Source: Methylobacterium sp. WL119
Lineage (GTDB): Bacteria; Pseudomonadota; Alphaproteobacteria; Rhizobiales; Beijerinckiaceae
DNA: 55,829 nt
Reading direction: 5' to 3'
Assembly: GCF_008039875.1 (NCBI RefSeq)
Contig: NZ_VRUU01000022.1
Location: 1-55,829 of the forward strand
Each line of letters begins with the position of its first letter. Positions within the stretch are counted from its first letter, which is position 1. A program made the translations under genes and the position numbers. This document shows, piece after piece, positions 25,306 to 33,742 of this stretch. The notes under the pieces were generated by a model that saw nothing but the letters and a program-made list of their open reading frames with translations, was not told the DNA's origin and ran no database searches.

Positions 25306-25441
25306 CACGCCCAATCCCCTTCGCACCACCGGTGAAGGTTATGCCGGCCGAAGACCGGCTTTGCCAGATGCGCGGCCGTTTTGCTTGATTTCTGCTTCCC
25401 TAAGCCCGAAGGACGAGGAAACACCTCGGGAGCTGCCGATC

Positions 25442-25828
25442 ATGGAAGAACTCATCGCCCGCGTGACCAACCGCACCGGGCTCGATGCCGCGACGGCGCA
25501 GACCGCGATCGGGCACATCCTGGCGTTCCTCCAGAAGGAGGGCCCCGCCACGGAGGTGAGCCAGCTGATGGCGGCGATGCCGGGCGCCGAATCCCTGGTC
25601 GCGACCTCGAACGCCGACGAGGGCGGCGGCGGCCTCATGGGCATGCTCGGCGGCATGATGGGCGGCGGCGTGATGGCGCTCGGCCAGAAGTTGATGGCGG
25701 CCGGCGTGCCGATGGGCCAGATGCAGCCGCTCGGCCAGGAGCTGTTCGCCTACGGCCGCGAGAAGGCCGGCGAGGACGTGATGGGGCCGATCGTCGGCTC
25801 CGTCCCCGGCCTCAGCCAGTTCGTCTGA
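25442..25828 (+). CDS. Small protein, probably DUF2267-like
   Basis: A 128-residue protein. It opens with a helical MEELIARVTNRTGLDAATAQ, then TAIGHILAFLQKEGP, in the manner of DUF2267-like proteins. A Gly/Met-rich central hinge follows (GGGGLMGMLGGMMGGG), then a C-terminal helix (ELFAYGREKAGEDVMGPIVG). No catalytic residues are apparent. A similar Gly-rich hinge occurs in the divergent HerA-like ATPase, which may be coincidence. The start is the ATG after GGGAGCTGCC. Function unknown; the domain name is from memory of the N-terminal pattern. Confidence 0.65.
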   Translation: MEELIARVTNRTGLDAATAQTAIGHILAFLQKEGPATEVSQLMAAMPGAESLVATSNADEGGGGLMGMLGGMMGGGVMALGQKLMAAGVPMGQMQPLGQELFAYGREKAGEDVMGPIVGSVPGLSQFV

Positions 25829-25979
25829 GACCGGACGGCCTTCGGGCTCGCGGGACGCTCACGGGCGCCGGCGCGGGCCTGTCATAAAAGCGTGCGGCCT
25901 TCGTGATTGTGTCCGGTTCCAGGGCCTGGAGCCGGCCGCCCCGCGGGGGCGCGCTCCCGACCCGGAATGGGCGTCGACC

Positions 25980-27005
25980 ATGGTCGCGAAGTTTACGCGT
26001 GGGGCCTCCGCCGCTTGGGACGCGATCCGGGCCAACGGCTGGGACAGCGTCGAGTCCCCCATCGCGAAGCTGAAGCGCAAGTCGGCCGACGGCACCCTGC
26101 CCGGCTTCGGTGGCCGCAGCCTGACCCCGCCCGGCGCCACGCCGATCCGCTTCAAGGCCAAGGGTGCGGGCAAGCCCCTCCCCGAGCTGGGCCCGAGCCT
26201 CGGCCGCATCGGCAGCCTCGAGGTGTGCCTCGCCACCCGCAAGTCCGAGATCCGCCGGGCGCAGCGGCTGCGCTACCAGGTGTTCTACGAGGAGATGTCG
26301 GCGATCCCCAGCGGCATGGCGATGCTGTCGCGGCGCGACGTCGACGCCTACGATGCGGTCTGCGACCACCTCCTGGTGATCGATCACGCCGCGACCGACG
26401 CGAAGCCGTTCCGCAAGGCGCGGCCCAAGGTGGTCGGCACCTATCGCCTGCTCCGCGGCGAGGCTGCCGAGCGCCATTTCGGCTTCTACTCGGCCTCCGA
26501 GTTCGACATCGCGCCGCTGCTCGCGGCTCATCCCGGCAAGCGCCTGCTCGAGCTCGGCCGCTCCTGCGTGCTGAAGCCCTATCGCACCAAGCGCACGGTC
26601 GAGCTGCTCTGGGCCGGCATCTACGCCTACGTGCTGCACCACCGCATCGACGCGCTGATCGGCTGCGCCAGCCTCGACGGCACCGATCCCGCCCGCCTCG
26701 CGCTGCCCCTGAGCTTCCTGCACCACCATGCCCGTGCGCCCGACGGCTGGCGGGCCCGGGCGCTTCCCGAGCGCTACGTGCCGATGGACCGGCTCGACCG
26801 CGAGGCGATTGACCCGAAGGCCGCCCTGCAGGCGCTGCCGCCGCTGATCAAGGGCTATCTCCGCGTCGGCGCCACCTTCGGCGACGGGGCGGTGATCGAC
26901 CGCCAGTTCGGCACCACCGACGTCTTCGTCGTGCTGCCGGTGACGGCGATCGGCACGCGCTACCTCGGCCACTTCGCGCCGACGGCGAACGCGCGGGCGG
27001 CGTGA
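25980..27005 (+). CDS. olsB: OlsB-like GNAT N-acyltransferase (ornithine lipid synthesis)
   Basis: A 341-residue GNAT-fold acyltransferase. From about residue 80 it follows the OlsB pattern: RRAQRLRYQVFYEEMSA, VVGTYRLLRGEAA, GFYSASEFDIAPLL and LLELGRSCVLKPYRTKRTVE. It then has LIGCASLDGTDP and the C-terminal KGYLRVGATFGDGAVIDRQF. OlsB transfers a 3-hydroxyacyl group from acyl-ACP to ornithine, the first step of ornithine lipid synthesis at the inner membrane. The first about 75 residues are a basic, probably flexible extension. No olsA is adjacent, so the second acylation enzyme must be encoded elsewhere. The start is the ATG at 25980. Related hemolysin-like acyltransferases are the main alternative. 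Confidence 0.8.
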   Translation: MVAKFTRGASAAWDAIRANGWDSVESPIAKLKRKSADGTLPGFGGRSLTPPGATPIRFKAKGAGKPLPELGPSLGRIGSLEVCLATRKSEIRRAQRLRYQVFYEEMSAIPSGMAMLSRRDVDAYDAVCDHLLVIDHAATDAKPFRKARPKVVGTYRLLRGEAAERHFGFYSASEFDIAPLLAAHPGKRLLELGRSCVLKPYRTKRTVELLWAGIYAYVLHHRIDALIGCASLDGTDPARLALPLSFLHHHARAPDGWRARALPERYVPMDRLDREAIDPKAALQALPPLIKGYLRVGATFGDGAVIDRQFGTTDVFVVLPVTAIGTRYLGHFAPTANARAA

Positions 27006-27068
27006 GCCCCCGCGGCGAGCGACGCCGGCGACGGTCCGTTCCGGACCGCGCCAGCATCGCCCCGTCGG

Positions 27069-28241
27069 TCAGTTCGGGTGGAACACGACCTTCACGCAAC
27101 CGTCCTTCTTGTCCCGGAACGTCTTGTAGAGGTCCGGCCCGTCGGCGAGGTTGGTGGAGCGGTGGGTGATCATCGACGTCATGTCGATCTTCCCCTCCTG
27201 GATCAGCTTGGTCAGCGTCTCCAGGTAGCGCTTCACGTGGGTCTGCCCGCTCTTCATGGTCAGGCCCTTCTGGACGATCATGCCCATGTTGACCGGGATC
27301 GGGCCGCCGTAGACGCCGGGCACCGAGACGATGCCGCAGGGGCGCACCGCCTTGATCGCCTCCATCAGGGCGTAGGGCCGCTCGGTCGAGGTCAGCTTCT
27401 CCTGGATCTTGTTGACGAGGCTGGCGACGCCATGGCCGGCGCTGGCCTCCATGCCGACGCAGTCGATGACGCCGTCGGCGCCCTCGCCCTTGCTGATCTC
27501 CTTGATCCGCTCGAACACGTCTTCCTTCGCGTAGTCGATGATGTCGGTCGCGCCGTAGGTGCGGGCGAGCGCCAAGCGCTCGGGCACCGTGTCGATCGCG
27601 ATGATGCGCTCGGCGCCCATGATCTTGGCGGACTGGATCGCGAACAGGCCGACCGGGCCCGCGCCCCAGACCGCGATGACCTCGCCGCCCTTGATCTCGC
27701 AATGCTCGGCGCCCTGCCATCCGGTCGGCAGGATGTCGGTGAGGAACAGCAGCGACTCGTCGTCGACGCCCTCGGGCGCCAGCATCGGCGCGACGTCGGC
27801 CATCGGCACGCGCACGTACTCGGCCTGCCCGCCGCCGTAGCCGCCGGTGAGGTGCGAGTAGCCGAACAGGCCGGCGGTGGTGTAGCCGAACTGGGCGGCG
27901 GCCATGGCGGCGTTGCGGTTCGAGCGCTGGCAGACGGAGTAGTTCCCGAGCCGGCACTGGCGGCATTCGCCGCAATTGATGTTGAACGGCACGACCACGC
28001 GGTCGCCCTTCCTGAACTTGGTGAAGCCCTGCCCGACCTCGACGACCTCGCCCATGAACTCGTGGCCGAGCACGTCGCCCGCCTCCATGGTCGGCATCTG
28101 GCCGTCCATCAGGTGGAGGTCCGAGCCGCAGATGGCGCAGGACGTCACCTTGATGACGATGTCGCGCGCATCCTCGATCCGCGGATCGGGGACCGTGTCG
28201 CAGCGGATGTCGCCCTTGCCGTGCCAGCACAGCGCTTTCAT
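27069..28241 (-). CDS. Zinc-dependent alcohol dehydrogenase (formaldehyde-dehydrogenase-like MDR)
   Basis: A 390-residue medium-chain dehydrogenase. Catalytic zinc ligands are Cys38 (CAICGSDLH) and His60-Glu61 (GHEFMG). The structural zinc lobe has four cysteines in NCGECRQCRLGNYSVC. The NAD site is WGAGPVGLFAIQSAK. The long insertion QRSNRNAAMAAAQFGYTTAG and the segment GYGGGQAEYVRVPMAD place it with formaldehyde-dehydrogenase-like zinc enzymes. The true substrate could be formaldehyde, another aldehyde or an alcohol. The start ATG (28239-28241) has GAGAGGA upstream. It is divergent from a glutathione S-transferase gene across 202 nt, which fits an aldehyde-detoxification pair, though that is inference. 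Confidence 0.88.
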   Translation of the reverse strand: MKALCWHGKGDIRCDTVPDPRIEDARDIVIKVTSCAICGSDLHLMDGQMPTMEAGDVLGHEFMGEVVEVGQGFTKFRKGDRVVVPFNINCGECRQCRLGNYSVCQRSNRNAAMAAAQFGYTTAGLFGYSHLTGGYGGGQAEYVRVPMADVAPMLAPEGVDDESLLFLTDILPTGWQGAEHCEIKGGEVIAVWGAGPVGLFAIQSAKIMGAERIIAIDTVPERLALARTYGATDIIDYAKEDVFERIKEISKGEGADGVIDCVGMEASAGHGVASLVNKIQEKLTSTERPYALMEAIKAVRPCGIVSVPGVYGGPIPVNMGMIVQKGLTMKSGQTHVKRYLETLTKLIQEGKIDMTSMITHRSTNLADGPDLYKTFRDKKDGCVKVVFHPN

Positions 28242-28443
28242 GGAAATCCTCTCGTGACGGCGGAATCGCGGCCCACGGAGGTGCGGGCTCGTGCGGGTAA
28301 GTGCCCGATCGTACGGCCAAGTTCCGATGGCCCGTCGAATGGCCGCAGCGGTCCGACCGCATCCGGGGGGGCCGGTCGCGGCCGTGCCGACGGGATCCGT
28401 GCTACGAGACGCCCTCCGCAAACCCGATGGGTCCAGAACCAGC

Positions 28444-29067
28444 ATGATCGTCTACGGCACCGGCTATTCGCCCTACGTCCGCAAGATCCTCGTGGCGCTC
28501 GCTGAGAAGGGCGTGCCCTACGAGCACGTGCCCTGCATGTTCCACGCGCCCGATGCGGCGTTCCAGGCGGCGAGCCCGCTCGGCAAGATCCCGGCGATCG
28601 ACGACGACGGCTTCAAGCTTGCCGATTCCTCCGCGATCCTGTGGTACCTCGAGCGCAAGCACCCGGACCCGGCGCTGATGCCGGCCGACGCGAAGGCGCT
28701 CGGCCGCGCGGTCTGGTACGACAAGTTCGGCGACACGGAGCTGTTCGGCCCGCTGGTCGTGGCGTTCCGCGAGCGGGTGCTGAAGCCCAACATGATGGGC
28801 AAGCCCTGCGACGACGCCGCGGTCGCCAAGTCGCTCGACACCGACCTGCCGCCGCTGTTCGACCACCTCGAGGGTCGGATCGACGGCGCGTTCCTGGTCG
28901 GCGACGCCTTCTCGATCGCCGACATCGCGATCGCGACCGGCTTCTACAACTTCCACCTCGCGGACGCGAAGATCGACGCCGCCCGCTGGCCGAAGCTCGC
29001 GGCCTACGTCGACGGCATCCTGGCGCGCCCGTCCTTCGTCACGGCCATGGCCGCGCGCAAGGGCTGA
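28444..29067 (+). CDS. Glutathione S-transferase family protein
   Basis: A 207-residue cytosolic protein with a thioredoxin-fold N-terminal domain (YGTGYSPYVRKILVALAEKG, then SPLGKIPAIDDDG and the glutathione gamma-Glu site LADSSAILWYLERKHP). An all-helical C-terminal domain holds the buried motif FSIADIAIATGFYN. The SPYVRK N-terminus suggests a serine- or tyrosine-type catalyst and not a cysteine type. The ATG at 28444 was chosen because the family begins with a short strand before SPY; the open frame upstream to 28291 is non-homologous. It is divergent from the zinc alcohol dehydrogenase and followed by two tandem hairpins. Confidence 0.9.
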   Translation: MIVYGTGYSPYVRKILVALAEKGVPYEHVPCMFHAPDAAFQAASPLGKIPAIDDDGFKLADSSAILWYLERKHPDPALMPADAKALGRAVWYDKFGDTELFGPLVVAFRERVLKPNMMGKPCDDAAVAKSLDTDLPPLFDHLEGRIDGAFLVGDAFSIADIAIATGFYNFHLADAKIDAARWPKLAAYVDGILARPSFVTAMAARKG

Positions 29068-29113
29068 GCGCCGTCCGATAGACCGCGTTTCTGATGGACT
29101 CGGTTCAGCGCGT

Positions 29114-29158
29114 CTCCCTCCCCCCTCGGCGGGGGAGGGAGGAACCCGTGCCGGGTTC
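29114..29158. terminator. Two tandem hairpins between convergent genes
   Basis: CTCCCTCCCCC (29114-29124) pairs exactly with GGGGGAGGGAG (29131-29141). Directly after it, GAACCCG (29142-29148) pairs with CGGGTTC (29152-29158). They lie between the GST gene and the convergent Sel1-repeat gene. Probably a bidirectional terminator. The C-rich arms resemble the palindromes at 10425-10671. Confidence 0.55.
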
Positions 29159-29214
29159 GATTCGCGTCGCAGGATATGACGTCGCGCCGGCCGGGCCGTC
29201 GTGCCCGCCCGGGT

Positions 29215-30039
29215 TCAGCGGCGGCGCTTGATCGAGCCCACCGTCTGCACCTGGGCCTGCGCCTCGGCGCGGTCCTCGTCGCTGGCCGCCGCCCAGTTCT
29301 TCTCGTAGAGCGCGACGATCCACGCGTCCTTGCGCCCCTCGACGCCCTCGCGGGCCAGCGAGAGCCACATCAGGCCGCGGGCGCGCTGCACCGGCACGCC
29401 GCCCATGCCGTTCATCAGCATGTCGCCCAAGAGCGCCTGGGCCGGGTGGTGGCCCTTCTCGGCGGCGAGGTTGAACCAGCGCGCGGCCTGACGCGCGTCG
29501 GCCTCGACGCCGGTGCCGTCGAGGTAGAGGCGGGCAAGGTTGTACTGCGCGTTCGGGTCGCCGAAATACGACGCCGCGTAGTTGAACATGTCGTAGGCCC
29601 GCTCGGGGTTCGGGCGCACGTAGGTGCCCTTGATCCCGTCGAGGAAGTAGCTGCCGAGCGCGGTGAAGGCGCTCGCCGTCACCGCCGAGGTCTGCGCGTC
29701 GGGCCCGTCGTCGGTGCCGGAATCGGCGATCCGCGAAAAGAACTCGAACGCCTTCAGGTCGTCGTGCGGGACGCCGTCGCCCTCGGCATACATCCGGCCG
29801 AGCTTCCACAGGGCGAGCGCGTGGCCCTGATCGGCGGCGTATTCGAGCGCGCGAGCCGCGCCCTCCTTGTCGCCGGCATTGTACTCGCGCACGCCGGCCC
29901 GCAGCGCGTCCTTGGCGCTGCGGTAGCTCTTCTCCGGCACGGGCGTGCGGACGCTGGCGTCGAGCGCCTCCGTCGCCGGCGTGCCGGCGAGCAGGGTCGC
30001 GACCGCCGTCGCGGCGAGCGCGAGGCCGCGCAGGTGCAC
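29215..30039 (-). CDS. exoR: ExoR homologue: periplasmic Sel1-repeat regulator of ChvG/ChvI
   Basis: A 274-residue exported protein built of Sel1-type helical repeats, for example ALEYAADQGHALALWKLGRM, NAQYNLARLYLDGTGVEADA and AARWFNLAAEKGHHPAQALL. Repeat order, the FEFFSRIADSG segment and YDMFNYAASYFGDPNAQYNL recall rhizobial ExoR. In Sinorhizobium and Agrobacterium, periplasmic ExoR binds the sensor ChvG (ExoS) and holds it off until ExoR is cleaved, for instance at acid pH. I chose the GTG at 30037-30039 because it puts a signal peptide (GLALAATAVATLLAG) at the N-terminus. An ATG at 30109-30111 would overlap ilvD by 14 nt, has GAGGAG upstream, and adds 24 Arg-rich residues. It follows ilvD on the same strand. 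chvI-chvG are about 16 kb away. Confidence 0.75.
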   Translation of the reverse strand: MHLRGLALAATAVATLLAGTPATEALDASVRTPVPEKSYRSAKDALRAGVREYNAGDKEGAARALEYAADQGHALALWKLGRMYAEGDGVPHDDLKAFEFFSRIADSGTDDGPDAQTSAVTASAFTALGSYFLDGIKGTYVRPNPERAYDMFNYAASYFGDPNAQYNLARLYLDGTGVEADARQAARWFNLAAEKGHHPAQALLGDMLMNGMGGVPVQRARGLMWLSLAREGVEGRKDAWIVALYEKNWAAASDEDRAEAQAQVQTVGSIKRRR

Positions 30040-30097
30040 GTTCAGCCCGCCGCGGGACCGACGGGGATCGGCCCGGTCCGGCCGGTCGCGGTCGGTC

Positions 30098-31828
30098 CTA
30101 GACGTCCGCATAGCTCTGGATCTCCTCGGCGCCGCCCGGATGGGTCACGGCGCCGTTCACGGCGGGTCCGACGGTCTGCGCGTACTTCCAGAGGTAGCCG
30201 GAGGTCGCGGAATTGGTCCGCGGCGTCCACGCCTTGCGGCGCGCGTCGAGCTCGGCGTCGGAGAGCGCCACGTCGAGGGTGCCCTTAATCGCGTCGAGCG
30301 TGATCATGTCGCCGTCGCGCAGCAGGCCGATCGGCCCGCCCACCGCCGCCTCGGGCCCGACATGGCCGACGCAGAAGCCGCGGGTGGCGCCGGAGAAGCG
30401 CCCGTCGGTGATGAGGGCGACCTTGTCGCCCATGCCCTGGCCGTAGAGCGCGGCGGTGGTGGACAGCATCTCGCGCATGCCGGGGCCGCCCTTCGGGCCC
30501 TCGTAGCGGATCACCAGGACCTCGCCCTCCTTGTAGGTGCGCTTCTGGACGGCCTCGAAGCAGGCCTCCTCGCCGTCGAACACCCGCGCCGGGCCGGTGA
30601 AGACCTGCTTGTCCAGCGGCATGCCGGCGACCTTCACGATCGCGCCCTCGGTGGCGAGGTTGCCCTTGAGGCCGACGACGCCGCCGGTCGGGGTGATCGG
30701 GCTGCCGGCCGAGCGGACCACGTCCTGGTCCGGGTTCCAGCGGACGTGCTCCATGTTCTCGGCGATGGTGCGGCCGGTCACCGTCATGCAGTCGCCGTGG
30801 ATGAAGCCGTGGTCGAGCAGGGTCTTGATCAGGAGCGGGATGCCGCCGACCTCGAACATGTCCTTGGCGACGTAGCGGCCGCCCGGCTTCAGGTCGGCGA
30901 CGTAGGGCGTGCGCCGGAAGATCTCGGCGACGTCGAACAGGTCGAACTTGATCCCGCACTCGTGCGCGATCGCCGGCAGGTGGAGCGCGGCGTTGGTCGA
31001 GCCGCCCGAGGCCGCCACCGCGGCGGCGGCGTTCTCCAGGGACTTGCGGGTGACGATGTCGCGCGGGCGGATGTTCTTGGCCAGCAGCTCCATCACCTTC
31101 TCGCCGGCGGTGGCGCAGAACTGGTCGCGGATCTCGTAAGGCGCCGGCGCGCCGGCCGAGTAGGGCAGCGCAAGGCCGATCGCCTCGGAAACGGTGGCCA
31201 TGGTGTTGGCGGTGAACTGCGCGCCGCAGGCGCCGGCCGAGGGGCAGGCGACCTGCTCGAGCTCGTCGAGGTCGTCGAGGCTCATGTCGCCGACGGCGAC
31301 CTTGCCGACCGCCTCGAACAGGTCCTGCACGGTGACCGGGCGGCCGCGGAACGAGCCCGGCAGGATCGAGCCGCCGTAGATGAAGATCGACGGCACGTTG
31401 AGACGCACCATCGCCATCATCATGCCCGGCAGCGACTTGTCGCAGCCGGCGAGGCCGACCAGGGCGTCGTAGGCGTGGCCGCGCATGGTCAGCTCGACGG
31501 AATCGGCGATGACCTCGCGCGACGGCAGCGAGGCGCGCATGCCGGCGTGCCCCATGGCGATGCCGTCGGTGACGGTGATGGTGCAGAACTCGCGCGGGGT
31601 GCCGTGGGCGGCCGCGACGCCCTTCTTCACCGCCTGCGCCTGGCGCATCAGCGAGATGTTGCACGGAGCGGCCTCGTTCCAGCACGACGCCACGCCGACG
31701 AGCGGCTGGTGGATCTGCTGCTTGGTCAGGCCCATCGCATAGAGATACGAGCGGTGCGGCGCGCGGTCGGCCCCCTCCGTGACGTGGCGGCTCGGCAGCT
31801 TCGACTTGTCGTTCGTAGGCGCGTCCAT
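30098..31828 (-). CDS. ilvD: Dihydroxy-acid dehydratase
   Basis: A 576-residue Fe-S dehydratase for the third step of valine, leucine and isoleucine synthesis, making 2-oxoacids from 2,3-dihydroxyacids. Cluster-ligand regions are intact: VGVASCWNEAAPCN, LVGLAGCDKSLPGMMMAM and CPSAGACGAQFTANTM. The C-terminal LITDGRFSGATRGFCVGHV is also standard. I chose the ATG at 31826-31828 (MDAPTNDKSKLPSRHVTEG) because the family begins just before SRHVTEG; the open frame upstream is unrelated. Related sugar-acid dehydratases (Edd type) are less likely, given this N-terminus. The exoR homologue follows directly on the same strand, so both may share a transcript. Confidence 0.94.
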   Translation of the reverse strand: MDAPTNDKSKLPSRHVTEGADRAPHRSYLYAMGLTKQQIHQPLVGVASCWNEAAPCNISLMRQAQAVKKGVAAAHGTPREFCTITVTDGIAMGHAGMRASLPSREVIADSVELTMRGHAYDALVGLAGCDKSLPGMMMAMVRLNVPSIFIYGGSILPGSFRGRPVTVQDLFEAVGKVAVGDMSLDDLDELEQVACPSAGACGAQFTANTMATVSEAIGLALPYSAGAPAPYEIRDQFCATAGEKVMELLAKNIRPRDIVTRKSLENAAAAVAASGGSTNAALHLPAIAHECGIKFDLFDVAEIFRRTPYVADLKPGGRYVAKDMFEVGGIPLLIKTLLDHGFIHGDCMTVTGRTIAENMEHVRWNPDQDVVRSAGSPITPTGGVVGLKGNLATEGAIVKVAGMPLDKQVFTGPARVFDGEEACFEAVQKRTYKEGEVLVIRYEGPKGGPGMREMLSTTAALYGQGMGDKVALITDGRFSGATRGFCVGHVGPEAAVGGPIGLLRDGDMITLDAIKGTLDVALSDAELDARRKAWTPRTNSATSGYLWKYAQTVGPAVNGAVTHPGGAEEIQSYADV

Positions 31829-32247
31829 GACCTGTCCCGCACCCCCGGGTCCGCTACGCATCGGCCGATCCCCGGCAGGGTGCGAACGACCGTCCCGCAG
31901 CGTCGACCGACGTTGCGCGAGGAGGCTCGACCACGCTCTTGGAATCGCTCGCAACCGAGCGGTAACCGGTTGGGGGAAAAGCCGTTTACCGCGGATGCTG
32001 AGGTGGTCCCGGTTTATGGCGGGATCGCGGCGGTTGAAGGCAGGTCTCGGGGCAAACCCGGGATGCTTTCGCGGTGTTGCGACCCCGCCACAGCCGCGTT
32101 TGGCTTGCTCGGCGCCCAGATATTCAGACGTGCGGGCCGGTGATCGTTCTGGACACGTGAGCGGTCGGCACTGCGTATGCTCGCATTGACGACGCATCTG
32201 TGCGAGCCATGGCCGAAGACGAAAGACGACCCTTGCGCGGAGGGCGG
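31829..32247. other. 419-bp intergenic region with lower GC
   Basis: This gap between ilvD and the small two-gene cassette looks visibly less GC-rich than its surroundings, with patches such as GGGGGAAAAGCC (about 31974) and CAGATATTCAGA (about 32118). It contains open frames on both strands, including one of 101 codons on the minus strand (32014-32319), but none has a convincing ribosome site or family. It must hold the ilvD promoter and probably that of the cassette. Confidence 0.4.
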
Positions 32248-32424
32248 ATGTTCACCCGCGATCCCTGGTTCGGCTTGCGAAGCCGACCACGGTTCGACGA
32301 GTTTCGACGATGGTGGCACCGCGAAAAAGCGAGGGCTGGGCTCGGCGATTTGACGACGCGGCGGGAGGCGGAGGATACTTACGCGGACTGGGCCAGTTCA
32401 CATCCGCCGAAGGAGCGGTCGTAA
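32248..32424 (+). CDS. Very small WWH-motif protein of unknown function
   Basis: A 58-residue basic, tryptophan-rich protein: MFTRDPWFGLRSRPRFDE, then FRRWWHREKARAGLGDL, then TTRREAEDTYADWASSHP. I chose the ATG at 32248 because GGAGGG sits at 32239-32244. The frame is open upstream, and starts at 32209 or 32200 would give 71 or 74 residues. The F-x-x-WWH-R ... A-E-x-x-Y-x-x-W layout reminds me of C-terminal ends of polymorphic secreted toxins, but that is an unverified memory and this protein has no signal or carrier domain. It lies 3 nt upstream of the HEAT-repeat gene and is surely co-transcribed. Base composition is lower in GC than the flanks. Confidence 0.5.
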   Translation: MFTRDPWFGLRSRPRFDEFRRWWHREKARAGLGDLTTRREAEDTYADWASSHPPKERS

Positions 32425-32427
32425 CGC

Positions 32428-32955
32428 ATGGTCTCAAACACGCTCGTTCTGCCCCGGCAGTCTTCCGTCGCGGATGCCGCAGGCTCCGGTGATGAGGAAG
32501 CCTTGGTAGCCACGCTCGAAGACCTGAAGGGCCACGCGCCCTCCCCCGACGCCTTGAGGGACGTGGCGGAGATCCTGCAGTCCACACGATCCCGCCGCGT
32601 GCGGAATACGGCTGCGTTGGCGCTGGCGGACTGCGGTCTTGCGGAGATGTCCGAGCCCATCGTCACGACCTTGCGGGACGAACGGGTCGCCGGAGAAGCG
32701 GGAACGCTTCTGTTCGCTCTCAGCGAGCTGGGCGGCACCCTGCCGCTTGACTTGGCCGCTCGGCTGATCGCGAAGGGATCGTACGAAGCGCGTGCCGAAA
32801 CGCTGATCTTCTTCGAGCTTGGCCGCGTCGATCGCGCCGACGAGGAAACGTACCGATCGGCGAAAGCCGCGTTGGCGGCCTTATTGACCTCCGAGAACGC
32901 TGAAGTCGCAGAAGCGGCGGATCTTGCCCTTTGCCTGCTGGATGCAACCGCCTGA
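32428..32955 (+). CDS. HEAT-repeat-like helical protein
   Basis: A 175-residue protein that appears entirely alpha-helical, with several degenerate HEAT-like helix pairs: TRSRRVRNTAALALADCGLA, then EPIVTTLRDERVAGEAGTLL, and a last pair around SENAEVAEAADLALCLLD. No signal peptide or catalytic motif is seen. HEAT proteins act as binding scaffolds, and many known immunity proteins of toxin systems have this fold. The ATG has AGGAG 12 nt upstream, located inside the end of the preceding tiny gene, so the two are coupled. Third-position A/T codons (ctt, gtt, gaa, gga) are more frequent than in the neighbours, suggesting later acquisition. It is convergent with eutC. Confidence 0.7.
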   Translation: MVSNTLVLPRQSSVADAAGSGDEEALVATLEDLKGHAPSPDALRDVAEILQSTRSRRVRNTAALALADCGLAEMSEPIVTTLRDERVAGEAGTLLFALSELGGTLPLDLAARLIAKGSYEARAETLIFFELGRVDRADEETYRSAKAALAALLTSENAEVAEAADLALCLLDATA

Positions 32956-32965
32956 CGGGTATCGC

Positions 32966-33742
32966 TTACACGTCGATCATGTTCGCTTCTTGAGCCGCGG
33001 CGAGCGCGGCGTCGCTCTCGTCCTTCAGGGACACGCCGGTCAGCCCGCGGGCGAAGGCCTGGGTCAGGAGCCAGTCGAGCTTGAACGCGGCGAGCGGGTG
33101 CGAGAGCCCGGCGGGGCGGACGTTCGAGATGCAGTTGCGCTCGGCGTCCGAGCGGCCGGGGCGCGGCGCGAAGGTGAGGTAGATCCCGAGGCTGTCGGGC
33201 GAGGACAGGCCGGGACGCTCGCCGATCAGCACAGCCACCGCGCGGGCCTTGAGGGCGCTGCCGACGGCGTCGCTGAGCGCGACGCGGGCCTGCGTTGCGA
33301 CGACCACCGGCGCGAGCCGCCAGCCGGCCCGGTCGGCATGCGGCTTGAAGGCCGCAAGGAAACCGGCCGCGCCCTCGTGCACGGCACGGGCCGACAACCC
33401 GTCGGCGACGACGATCGCGAGATCGATTGGATCGCCGGCGGCCTGCTCGAGGGCCTGGCGGCCCTCCTCCGCCAAGGCGCGCCCGAGGTCGGGCCGGCGC
33501 AGGTAGGTCGCGCGGTCGGCCGCCCGCGAGGCGACCCGGAGCGTCGCGAAACCCAACGCCGCGATCGCCCGTGCGATCGCATCGGCATCCATCGGCGCGT
33601 GCACGGCGTCGCGGGCCTGGGCGTGGGCGAGGCCGAAGCGCAAGACCTCGCGGGTCGGCAAGCCGCTCCCGGCCCGCCCGAGGCCGATCCGGGCGGGCGT
33701 CAGCCCGGCGAGCCGCGCCCAGACCTTTGCGTCCTCGCTCAT
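32966..33742 (-). CDS. eutC: Ethanolamine ammonia-lyase small subunit
   Basis: A 258-residue small subunit of the adenosylcobalamin-dependent lyase that turns ethanolamine into acetaldehyde and ammonia. Family motifs include the N-terminal LTPARIGLGRAGSGLPTREV, the central IDLAIVVADGLSARAVHEGA, and the C-terminal ERNCISNVRPAGLSHPLAAF. It is somewhat shorter than the enterobacterial protein, mostly at the N-terminus. Its ATG overlaps the eutB stop (ATGA), so the subunits are translationally coupled. No shell, reactivase or aldehyde dehydrogenase gene lies next to it, so this is a non-microcompartment eutBC pair. Confidence 0.95.
   Translation of the reverse strand: MSEDAKVWARLAGLTPARIGLGRAGSGLPTREVLRFGLAHAQARDAVHAPMDADAIARAIAALGFATLRVASRAADRATYLRRPDLGRALAEEGRQALEQAAGDPIDLAIVVADGLSARAVHEGAAGFLAAFKPHADRAGWRLAPVVVATQARVALSDAVGSALKARAVAVLIGERPGLSSPDSLGIYLTFAPRPGRSDAERNCISNVRPAGLSHPLAAFKLDWLLTQAFARGLTGVSLKDESDAALAAAQEANMIDV

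Noticed and set aside
32014..32319. 101-codon minus-strand frame upstream of ilvD
   Set aside because: It overlaps the small cassette gene antisense, lacks a ribosome site and has no motif.
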